DNA of 64,000 nucleotides from Maribacter sp. MMG018 (GTDB taxonomy: Bacteria > Bacteroidota > Bacteroidia > Flavobacteriales > Flavobacteriaceae). Numbering within the stretch: the first letter of the stretch is position 1; the number at the start of each line of letters is the position of its first letter. The stretch lies in contig NZ_JAGJEC010000001.1 of the NCBI RefSeq assembly GCF_018100785.1, forward strand, positions 868,001 to 932,000, read 5' to 3'. Made by a program: the position numbers and the translations under genes. The notes below the pieces were generated by a model, which did not search any database, was not told the origin of the DNA, and was given only the letters and a program-made list of their open reading frames with translations. Shown piece by piece: positions 34,636 to 42,087 of the stretch.

Positions 34636-36339
34636 TTAAGAGAACTTACCTGTTTTTAACGCTTTGGCGGCATGGTTTGCAGCTCTGGCGGTAAATGCCA
34701 TATAGGTCAATGATGGGTTTACACAACTAGAGGACGACATAAAGGCACCATCGGTAACATACACATTTGGTACTGTGTGTACTTGGTTGTGTTTGTTTAC
34801 GATAGATGTTTTCGGGCTATGACCCATACGGGCACCTCCCATTTCATGAATTCCCAATCCTGGCCCAGAAGACTCTTCGTAAGGTTGAACATCTTTAAAA
34901 CCGGCCGCTTTGAACATTTTTACGATTTCTTTTTTAATGTCTTTTCGCATGTTGTATTCGTTCTCCTTGAACTCTACATCAAAATCTAATTGGGGAAGGC
35001 CCCATTTGTCTTTTTCGGTTCTACTCAGCGTAACCCTATTATCATCATACGGTAAGAACTCTCCGAAACCGGTGACACCGATTTGCCATTTTCCAGGCCT
35101 TAAAATTTGCTCTTTTAAGCCTTGGCCGTAACCAAGTTCTGCCACCGATTCAGACCAATCTTGGCGACTTGCAGTACCTTGGTAACCAAAGCCCCTGAGG
35201 TATTCTTCTCTTTTTGTCTTTTCGTCGAGGTTTACAAATCGGGGAATATAGAAACCGTTGGCCCTTCGGCCTTTATAATATTTTTCTAAATAACCGTCAA
35301 CTTTTGCCGTTGCCCCTAATTTATAATGATGGTCCATAATACCTCTTCCCAAGGCATCTGAATCATTGCCCAGACCATTTGGAAAACGTTCCGATTTTGA
35401 TTGTAGCAAAATACCTACCGAAGCCATTGCAGATGCACATAGAAATATCACTTTTGCCTTAAACTCTAGTTTTTCATGTGTTTCTGCGTCTATTACCTTT
35501 ACTCCTGTCGCTTTTTTGGTAGTGTCGTCGTAGATGACTTCATATACGATGGAGTTAGGTCTTAAGGTCATGTTTCCGGTGCGTTCCGCTGCTGGTAGCG
35601 TAGATGAGTTGCTGCTAAAATACCCCCCGAACGGACAACCTCTTGAGCATCTGTCACGGTTTTGGCAAGTTCCCCGGCCTTCTATATTTGCATTTGGATC
35701 CGTAATATGGGCCGTTCTTCCAATGGTGATCAACCGACCATCATCAAATTTCTCTGCAGTAATTTTTTTAAAGTCTTCCTCTACACAATTAAGTTTCATG
35801 GCAGGCATGTATTTGCCATCGGGCAACTGCTTAAGGCCAAGATTTTCGCCGCTAACCCCTATATATTCCTCTACCTTGTCGTACCATGGTGCAATGTCCT
35901 TATATCTAACGGGCCAATCTACCCCAATGGATTCTTTTTTGTTCGCTTCAAAATCGATATCGCTCCAACGATAACTTTGACGGCCCCAAGTAAGCGATCT
36001 ACCACCGACTTGGTAACCGCGGATCCAATCAAAACGCTTGGTCTCTACATAAGGATGTTCTAGGTCGTTTACAAAAAAATGCTTGTTGTCATCTTTTGGC
36101 GCCCATAAAACACGGCTTTGTACGTGGTATTTTTTTTTGTCTTCTTTAGATAGTTCCCCTTTGTTGGGGTAATCCCAAGGGTCATCGTTCATGGTCGGAT
36201 AATCTTTGATGTGGGTAACCATGGGTCCACGTTCCAATACGAGGGTCTTTAGTCCGTTTTCAGTAAGTTCTTTGGCTGCCCAACCTCCACTAATTCCTGT
36301 GCCAACCACAATGGCATCGTATATTTCATCCTGATTCAT
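34636..36339 (-). CDS. Second GMC-family FAD sugar dehydrogenase, no small subunit beside it
   Basis: This 567-residue protein is closely similar along its length to the GMC enzyme at 28242-29954. It has the FAD loop GTGISGG (residues 14-20), LERG, the cysteine cluster C225-x5-C231-x3-C235, the catalytic His in GIHEMGGARMG and the Asn in SSSCVNPSLTYMAF. No small subunit or signal peptide is present. It may share the small subunit encoded 6.4 kb away or work in the cytoplasm. It is divergent from the isomerase and DUF1080 operon, with 160 bases between starts. Confidence 0.88.
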   Translation of the reverse strand: MNQDEIYDAIVVGTGISGGWAAKELTENGLKTLVLERGPMVTHIKDYPTMNDDPWDYPNKGELSKEDKKKYHVQSRVLWAPKDDNKHFFVNDLEHPYVETKRFDWIRGYQVGGRSLTWGRQSYRWSDIDFEANKKESIGVDWPVRYKDIAPWYDKVEEYIGVSGENLGLKQLPDGKYMPAMKLNCVEEDFKKITAEKFDDGRLITIGRTAHITDPNANIEGRGTCQNRDRCSRGCPFGGYFSSNSSTLPAAERTGNMTLRPNSIVYEVIYDDTTKKATGVKVIDAETHEKLEFKAKVIFLCASAMASVGILLQSKSERFPNGLGNDSDALGRGIMDHHYKLGATAKVDGYLEKYYKGRRANGFYIPRFVNLDEKTKREEYLRGFGYQGTASRQDWSESVAELGYGQGLKEQILRPGKWQIGVTGFGEFLPYDDNRVTLSRTEKDKWGLPQLDFDVEFKENEYNMRKDIKKEIVKMFKAAGFKDVQPYEESSGPGLGIHEMGGARMGHSPKTSIVNKHNQVHTVPNVYVTDGAFMSSSSCVNPSLTYMAFTARAANHAAKALKTGKFS

Positions 36340-36499
36340 CCTTAAAATTTTATCTTTTTCTGATGGTATTTCCTATATTTATAAATTGTCGGCAAACAAA
36401 TAAAGAAATACATAAATATTTCTCTAAATATAGTGTTTATTCACATATTTATAATTGGCAGATTAACAACAACATATAATAATAGATAGTAAATAAAGC

Positions 36500-37552
36500 A
36501 TGAAAACAATTAAGGGACCGGGAGTATTTTTAGCACAATTTGTTGATAGCAAACCACCGTTCAATAGCTTGGACGGATTATGCAAATGGGCTTCGGATTT
36601 GGGATATAAGGGAATTCAAATTCCTACATGGGAAAGTTTTTTGATTGATTTGGACAAAGCTGCCGAGAGCCAAGTGTATTGCGATGAGCTAAAGGGCAAG
36701 ATCAACTCTTATGGGCTGGAGATAACCGAATTGTCCACACATTTGCAAGGGCAATTGGTAGCGGTACATCCTGCATATGATTTAATGTTCGATTCTTTTG
36801 CCCCAAAAAATGTTCACAACAACCCTAAAGCAAGAACAGAATGGGCGGTAGAAACCGTTAAAAAGGCCGCAACGGCCAGTAGAAGACTGGGGTTGTCGTC
36901 ACATGCTACTTTTTCAGGTTCTTTGTTGTGGCATACAATGCATCCATGGCCGCAAAGACCTGCCGGATTGGTAGAGATGGGCTTTGAGGAACTTGCCAAA
37001 AGATGGATGCCGATATTAAACCACTTTGATAAGGAAGGTGTAGATGTTTGTTACGAGATACACCCAGGAGAGGACTTGCACGACGGTGATACTTTTGAAC
37101 GCTTTTTAGAGGCTACAAATAACCATAAAAGAGTAAATATACTCTATGATCCAAGTCATTTTGTATTACAACAATTAGATTATATAGAGTATATAGATTT
37201 CTATCACGAGTTTATAAAGTCTTTCCATGTCAAGGATTCCGAATTTAACCCTACGGGAAAAAAAGGAGCTTTCGGAGGATACAACGATTGGGGCAACCGT
37301 GCCGGTCGTTACCGTTCTTTGGGTGATGGACAAATAGATTTTAAAACCATCTTTTCCAAATTAACCCAATATGGTTGTGATGTATGGGCGGTTATGGAAT
37401 GGGAATGTTGTATAAAAAGTCCGGAACAAGGTGCTAGGGAAGGAGCTGTCTTTATTAAAGATCACATCATAGAGGCTACCGAAAAGACCTTTGATGATTT
37501 TGCCGGTGCTGAAATAGACAAAGAGATGCTTAAAAAAATGTTGGGAATTTAA
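36500..37552 (+). CDS. Cytoplasmic sugar isomerase/epimerase-like TIM-barrel protein
   Basis: This 350-residue TIM-barrel protein lacks a signal peptide. Metal ligands are visible at the barrel mouth: Glu in CYEIHPGED, Asp and His in LYDPSHF, His in SFHVKDSE and Glu in VMEWEC. The pattern matches the sugar phosphate isomerase/epimerase (xylose-isomerase-like) family. It opens the operon with the two DUF1080 lipoproteins (15 and 29 base gaps). In characterised keto-sugar pathways such barrels act as hydratases or isomerases of the released sugar; here that role is inference. Confidence 0.88.
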   Translation: MKTIKGPGVFLAQFVDSKPPFNSLDGLCKWASDLGYKGIQIPTWESFLIDLDKAAESQVYCDELKGKINSYGLEITELSTHLQGQLVAVHPAYDLMFDSFAPKNVHNNPKARTEWAVETVKKAATASRRLGLSSHATFSGSLLWHTMHPWPQRPAGLVEMGFEELAKRWMPILNHFDKEGVDVCYEIHPGEDLHDGDTFERFLEATNNHKRVNILYDPSHFVLQQLDYIEYIDFYHEFIKSFHVKDSEFNPTGKKGAFGGYNDWGNRAGRYRSLGDGQIDFKTIFSKLTQYGCDVWAVMEWECCIKSPEQGAREGAVFIKDHIIEATEKTFDDFAGAEIDKEMLKKMLGI

Positions 37553-37567
37553 TCAAATCATAGATAC

Positions 37568-38323
37568 ATGAAAAACGTAGTAATGGCAGCCATGCTAACC
37601 CTCTTGGTAATTGGTTGTAAGGAAAAACAAAAAGAGACGAGCACAGAGAAAGCGGAAGAAGTGGTTTCTGAACAAAAAATGCCGTCCGCCGAAGGGGAAT
37701 GGACCATGATTTTTGATGGCAAATCGTTTAATGGTTGGCATGAGTATCTAAAAGATGGTGTTTCTGAAAACTGGAAGATCGAGGATGGTGCCATGGTTTT
37801 TTATCCTCCAAAGGAGCGAAAGGATGGAGAGCAATTTAATTTAGTCTCCGATACTGAATATACAGATTTTGTGCTTTCGTTGGATTGGCGCATTTCAGAC
37901 GCAGGAAACAGTGGTGTAATGTGGGGCGTTAAAGAATCTCCCGATTTGTCGCAACCTTATTTAACAGGACCCGAAATTCAGGTGTTGGACAACGATAAAC
38001 ATCCAGATGGAAAGAATGGAACCAGCCATCAGGCAGGCGCCTTGTACGATATGGTGCCGCCTTCAAAAGATGTTACCAAACCTGTTGGTGAATGGAATAC
38101 GATGGTCTTTACCGTTAATCATAAAACTAATGAAGGTAACGTTGTCTTAAATGGAGTTGAAATAGTTAAGTTTTCTGTGAACGACCCAGAATGGGGAGAA
38201 ATGGTCTCAAAATCGAAATTTGCCGATTGGGAGCATTTTGCTAAATACACTACAGGAAAATTTGCCTTGCAAGACCATGGTAATGAAGTTGCTTTTAAGA
38301 ATATAAAAGTAAAAGAACTGTAG
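37568..38323 (+). CDS. DUF1080 lipoprotein (3-keto-disaccharide hydrolase family)
   Basis: This 251-residue protein has a lipobox (VIGC) near residue 16 and a charged linker. A single DUF1080 jelly-roll domain follows (about 45-251) with the family signatures MIFDGKSFNGWH, NSGVMWG, GPEIQVLDN, GEWNTMVF and the C-terminal LQDHGNEVAFKNIKV. The family is now called 3-keto-disaccharide hydrolase, because members cleave glycosidic bonds of 3-oxidised glycosides. It is probably in the periplasm or at the surface, acting after the GMC dehydrogenases. The substrate is unknown. Confidence 0.9.
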   Translation: MKNVVMAAMLTLLVIGCKEKQKETSTEKAEEVVSEQKMPSAEGEWTMIFDGKSFNGWHEYLKDGVSENWKIEDGAMVFYPPKERKDGEQFNLVSDTEYTDFVLSLDWRISDAGNSGVMWGVKESPDLSQPYLTGPEIQVLDNDKHPDGKNGTSHQAGALYDMVPPSKDVTKPVGEWNTMVFTVNHKTNEGNVVLNGVEIVKFSVNDPEWGEMVSKSKFADWEHFAKYTTGKFALQDHGNEVAFKNIKVKEL

Positions 38324-38352
38324 ACATCTGTTTTAAACCAAACCAACCGAAC

Positions 38353-39174
38353 ATGAAAAATAATTACATGGCTATCGTATTGATAGCATTATTACTTGCC
38401 TCTTGTCAAGAAAAAGTGAAAGAGGAGGTACAAGAAGAAAAAACAGAAGTGGAGAACAAGGTGATTGTGCATGAAGAGTATAGTGGCACAGAACCTACAA
38501 AGCCAGAAGAAACCGAGTTTTATGAGCCAAAGGTGCCCGTAGTACGCCCAACCTCCCAGAACGGAGCTCCAAGCGATGCCATAGTCCTATTCGATGGTAC
38601 TGATCTGGACCAATGGATCTCTAGTGTAGATAGTACTGCTGCAAAATGGCATTTGAACGATGATGGTAGTATGACGGTGAACAATAAAACCGGTGACATT
38701 CAGACCAAACAGAATTTTGGCGATATTCAGTTACATATAGAGTGGAAGTCACCATTGCCGGTTCAAGGAGAAGGACAGCACAGGGCCAATAGCGGTGTCT
38801 TTTTAAATGGAATATACGAGGTTCAGGTGTTGGACCAAAATGATAATCCTACATATGTAAACGGACAGGTAGCCTCTATTTATAAGCAGCATGTGCCTTT
38901 GGCAATGGCATCGGTACCGACGGGTGAATGGAATACCTACGATATTATATACCATTCCCCTGAATTTAATGACAGGGGCGAAAAGATAAAGTCGGGTACT
39001 ATTACCGTAATACATAATGGTGTTCTGGTACAGGATCATGTTGAGATAAAAGGTACCACCCCATATATAGGCTGGCCTAAGAACCCCGCACATGGCAAAG
39101 GACCATTGCGTTTACAGGATCACAGGGACGATAGTCGTGTAAGTTATCGAAATATATGGGTAAGAGAGTTGTAA
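38353..39174 (+). CDS. Second DUF1080 lipoprotein (3-keto-disaccharide hydrolase family)
   Basis: This 273-residue protein has a lipobox (LASC) near residue 18 and a long Glu/Lys-rich linker of about 50 residues. The DUF1080 domain contains VLFDGTDLDQW, NSGVFLNGIYEVQVLDQ, GEWNTYDIIYH and LQDHRDDSRVSYRNIWV. It differs clearly from its neighbour (insertion after the central strands, GWPKNPAHGKGP loop), so the pair probably has different linkage or sugar preferences. It closes the operon that starts with the TIM-barrel gene. Confidence 0.9.
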   Translation: MKNNYMAIVLIALLLASCQEKVKEEVQEEKTEVENKVIVHEEYSGTEPTKPEETEFYEPKVPVVRPTSQNGAPSDAIVLFDGTDLDQWISSVDSTAAKWHLNDDGSMTVNNKTGDIQTKQNFGDIQLHIEWKSPLPVQGEGQHRANSGVFLNGIYEVQVLDQNDNPTYVNGQVASIYKQHVPLAMASVPTGEWNTYDIIYHSPEFNDRGEKIKSGTITVIHNGVLVQDHVEIKGTTPYIGWPKNPAHGKGPLRLQDHRDDSRVSYRNIWVREL

Positions 39175-39201
39175 GACACACCCTGTAAAAGGCAAAACAA
39201 T

Positions 39202-39209
39202 TACCTTTG
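39202..39209 (+). promoter_or_regulatory. -7 promoter element for yicC-gmk-nadD
   Basis: TACCTTTG matches TAnnTTTG and ends 21 bases before the yicC ATG. A -33 TTG at standard spacing is not found. Confidence 0.45.
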
Positions 39210-39230
39210 CTAGAAATCTAAATTCAACTT

Positions 39231-40088
39231 ATGATTCAATCCATGACTGGATTCGGGAAGTACGTAGTTCAACTTCCTACTAAAAAAATTACGGTAGAAA
39301 TAAAATCGCTCAACAGTAAGAGTATAGATTTAAATGCACGTATGCCATCAGCTTATCGTGAAAAGGAACTTGAGATAAGAAAACGTATTGCCAATTCGCT
39401 ACAAAGGGGCAAAGTTGATTTTAACCTTTATATAGAGATTACCGGTGACGACACTTCTGCGCAAGTGAATGAAAGTGTGGTAAGGCAATATATGGATCAA
39501 TTAAAGTCTATTGCCGACGGTACCGACATTCAGCTTATGGAGATGGCCCTGCGCTTGCCAGATGCCATGCGAACCGACAGGGAAGATATAGATGAACAAG
39601 AGTACGGGGCCATATTGGAAGCGCTGAACGGTGCCCTAGAGGAAATAAATAAATTTAGAACCGAAGAAGGCAATGTTCTAGAAAAGGATTTTCAGGAGAG
39701 AATACAGGTTTTAAAAAATCTATTGGAACAGGTCTTGGCAATGGACCCAGAACGCCAAGGTACTATTAGAGAACGTTTAGAAAGAGCCGTGCAGGACCTA
39801 AAAGTTGAGGTCGATGCCAATAGGTTTGAACAAGAACTTATCTATTATTTGGAGAAATACGACATTACCGAAGAAAAAGTACGTTTGGCCAATCATCTGG
39901 ATTATTTTGAAAAAACACTGAAATCCAAAGATAGTAATGGTAAAAAATTAGGGTTTATTTCGCAGGAAATAGGTAGAGAGATCAATACTATAGGATCAAA
40001 GGCCAATTATGCGCCAATGCAACAATTAGTGGTTCAAATGAAAGATGAACTGGAAAAGATAAAAGAGCAAATGTTAAACGTACTGTAA
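39231..40088 (+). CDS. yicC: YicC-family endoribonuclease
   Basis: This 285-residue protein begins with the family motif SMTGFGKY, has the central LDARM-like NARMPSAYREKEL segment and ends with the conserved EIGREINTIGSKA. YicC proteins are stress-related endoribonucleases. Its stop overlaps the gmk start by one base (TAATG), the yicC-gmk linkage seen in many bacteria. It is cytoplasmic. Confidence 0.92.
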   Translation: MIQSMTGFGKYVVQLPTKKITVEIKSLNSKSIDLNARMPSAYREKELEIRKRIANSLQRGKVDFNLYIEITGDDTSAQVNESVVRQYMDQLKSIADGTDIQLMEMALRLPDAMRTDREDIDEQEYGAILEALNGALEEINKFRTEEGNVLEKDFQERIQVLKNLLEQVLAMDPERQGTIRERLERAVQDLKVEVDANRFEQELIYYLEKYDITEEKVRLANHLDYFEKTLKSKDSNGKKLGFISQEIGREINTIGSKANYAPMQQLVVQMKDELEKIKEQMLNVL

Positions 40089-40675
40089 TGGAAGGAGGAA
40101 AACTCATTATTTTTTCGGCCCCTTCGGGAAGTGGTAAAACAACGATAGTACGTCATTTGCTCGGGATTCCGGAATTGAACTTGGCGTTTTCGGTTTCTGC
40201 AACCTCTAGACCTAGAAGAGGGAAGGAAAAGAACAAAGAACATTATTATTTCATGACCGTTTCAGAATTTAAAAATCATATAAAGAACGATGATTTTTTA
40301 GAATGGGAAGAAGTGTATCGCGATAATTTTTACGGAACCCTGAAGAGCGAGGTAGAACGTTTATGGGCTCAAGGAAAGAATGTGATATTCGATATTGATG
40401 TGGCTGGAGGTCTTCGTATAAAAAAGAAATTTCCAGAGAGAACGTTGGCTGTTTTTGTAAAGCCCCCAAGTGTAGACGAACTAAAGATCAGACTTAAAAA
40501 GAGAAGTACCGAGAGCGACGACAAAATAAATATGCGTATTGCAAAAGCATCGGTAGAATTGGCCACTGCACCCCAATTTGATAAGGTTATAAAGAATTAC
40601 GATCTGGAAGTTGCATTAAAGGAAGCGGAAAAACTGGTGGCGGATTTTGTAGGGGCTGAAATTAGGGAGGACTAA
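40088..40675 (+). CDS. gmk: Guanylate kinase
   Basis: This 195-residue kinase has the P-loop SAPSGSGKTT (residues 10-19), the GMP-binding SRPRRGKE segment and VIFDIDVAGG. It phosphorylates GMP to GDP with ATP. It is translationally coupled to yicC and followed by nadD after 50 bases. Length and all motifs are normal. Confidence 0.95.
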   Translation: MEGGKLIIFSAPSGSGKTTIVRHLLGIPELNLAFSVSATSRPRRGKEKNKEHYYFMTVSEFKNHIKNDDFLEWEEVYRDNFYGTLKSEVERLWAQGKNVIFDIDVAGGLRIKKKFPERTLAVFVKPPSVDELKIRLKKRSTESDDKINMRIAKASVELATAPQFDKVIKNYDLEVALKEAEKLVADFVGAEIRED

Positions 40676-40725
40676 CAGGTAATATGGCCCTTTTTGATGT
40701 CAAAAGTATAATTGAGAATAGATAG

Positions 40726-41310
40726 ATGAAAAAAGTAGGTCTTTACTTTGGTACTTTTAATCCTATTCATATTGGTCATTTAGTGATTTCGAACCATATG
40801 GTGGAGTTTTCGGAACTGGATGAGGTTTGGTTCGTGGTAACGCCCCAAAGTCCTTTTAAGACCAAGAAAACGCTTCTAGATAACCATCATCGCTATCAAA
40901 TGGTGTTGGAGGCCACAGAAGATTATCCAAAATTGAAACCTAGCAATATAGAGTTCAATCTACCACAGCCCAACTACACCATAAATACCTTGGTTCATTT
41001 GGCAGAGAAATACCCGACAGGATATCAGTTTTGCCTTATTATGGGAGAAGACAACCTAAAGGGTTTTCATAAATGGAAAAATTATGAGACCATATTGGAG
41101 GACTATGAAATATATGTCTATCCTAGAATATCAAAAGGTCAAATAGAGCATCAATTTAAAGAACATCCATCTATACATCGGGTAAACGCCCCTATTATGG
41201 AAATATCTTCCACTTTTATAAGAAGAGAGCATAAGAACGGTAAAAATGTAAGGCCCCTATTGCCATTTGCGGTATGGAAATATATGGATGAAATGAACTT
41301 TTACCGTTGA
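40726..41310 (+). CDS. nadD: Nicotinate-nucleotide adenylyltransferase
   Basis: This 194-residue nucleotidyltransferase has the ATP-binding GTFNPIHIGHL motif (residues 9-19) and the C-terminal ISSTFIRR signature. It adenylates nicotinate mononucleotide to deamido-NAD in NAD synthesis. It is the third gene of the yicC-gmk-nadD operon. Its stop is one base from the stop of the convergent gene. Confidence 0.94.
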   Translation: MKKVGLYFGTFNPIHIGHLVISNHMVEFSELDEVWFVVTPQSPFKTKKTLLDNHHRYQMVLEATEDYPKLKPSNIEFNLPQPNYTINTLVHLAEKYPTGYQFCLIMGEDNLKGFHKWKNYETILEDYEIYVYPRISKGQIEHQFKEHPSIHRVNAPIMEISSTFIRREHKNGKNVRPLLPFAVWKYMDEMNFYR

Positions 41311-41311
41311 T

Positions 41312-42034
41312 CTAATTTAGTTCCGAAACTTTTGTAAGGGTATCAGTGCCAAGGTACTTGTCATCATTGTTATAATACCACGAACGTACTTTTGGCATTT
41401 TTATGTCATTGATATCGGTGGTTCCCTTTAACAAGATGTATTCTCCGTCGTTTTTAGATTCATCATGGTAAAATTGGTATACTTCCATGGCATAGGTGCT
41501 GGGGTCAAAATAAAAGTACCACGTATCTTTTCCGACGTTTTCATCGTATTTTACCTTTAACACCAAATATTCTTTTCCCTTAAATGATTTTTTAACCACT
41601 TTCTTGTCTATGATGGTTCCCGGGTTTTTTAATTTCATGGGTAAGCCATATAGGTACGTGTAGTAATTTTTCATCATTTCCGCCCTTTCGCAGGTAAGGT
41701 TCAATTCTTTTATGTCGGTTTGGTCAATTTCTGTGCTTCCATTCAGTTTTATAGTGCAATCCCCATTGTTTAATTCGGATTCTATGACGTTGCCGTCCTT
41801 TGAAACGATCGACTTAAAGAAGTTGGCCGGAAAATTGATCTGTACCTCGGTTTTTCTTAAACTGCTGTTAGGGGTCTCCATTTCAATAAACAGTTTGCCT
41901 TTAAAAGCAGGCCAATTATTATTGGGGTCGTGAAAAGAAATGGCTTTCTCTAGAAGTTGATCGCCGGTAAGCTCTTGGCCAAATGCGGCAATATTTAAAA
42001 TGAGGGCCAGAGATAAAAAAAAGTACCTTGTCAT
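41312..42034 (-). CDS. Secreted DUF6503-like protein of unknown function
   Basis: This 240-residue protein has a signal peptide (residues 4-18, cut near AFGQ) and a beta-rich mature part resembling LolA/LolB-fold lipoprotein-carrier-like proteins (DTWYFYFDP, KGKEYLVLKVKY). Flavobacterial homologues are placed in DUF6503. It is probably periplasmic. Its first codons lie in the right arm and T-tract of a strong terminator hairpin that follows the phosphate transporter gene, so its expression may be controlled by termination. Confidence 0.75.
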   Translation of the reverse strand: MTRYFFLSLALILNIAAFGQELTGDQLLEKAISFHDPNNNWPAFKGKLFIEMETPNSSLRKTEVQINFPANFFKSIVSKDGNVIESELNNGDCTIKLNGSTEIDQTDIKELNLTCERAEMMKNYYTYLYGLPMKLKNPGTIIDKKVVKKSFKGKEYLVLKVKYDENVGKDTWYFYFDPSTYAMEVYQFYHDESKNDGEYILLKGTTDINDIKMPKVRSWYYNNDDKYLGTDTLTKVSELN

Positions 42035-42062
42035 ATCGTTGTTTTATACGGACAAGGTACTT
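42014..42062 (-). terminator. Intrinsic terminator overlapping the next gene's start codon
   Basis: On the minus strand, AAGTACCTTGTC pairs perfectly with GACAAGGTACTT around an 18-base loop and a run of T follows. It lies 25 bases after the phosphate transporter stop. The right arm and T-tract form codons 2 to 7 of the next gene, whose ATG is at 42034. Confidence 0.85.
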
Positions 42063-42087
42063 ATAATTTTGGAGTTATGGGAGACTC

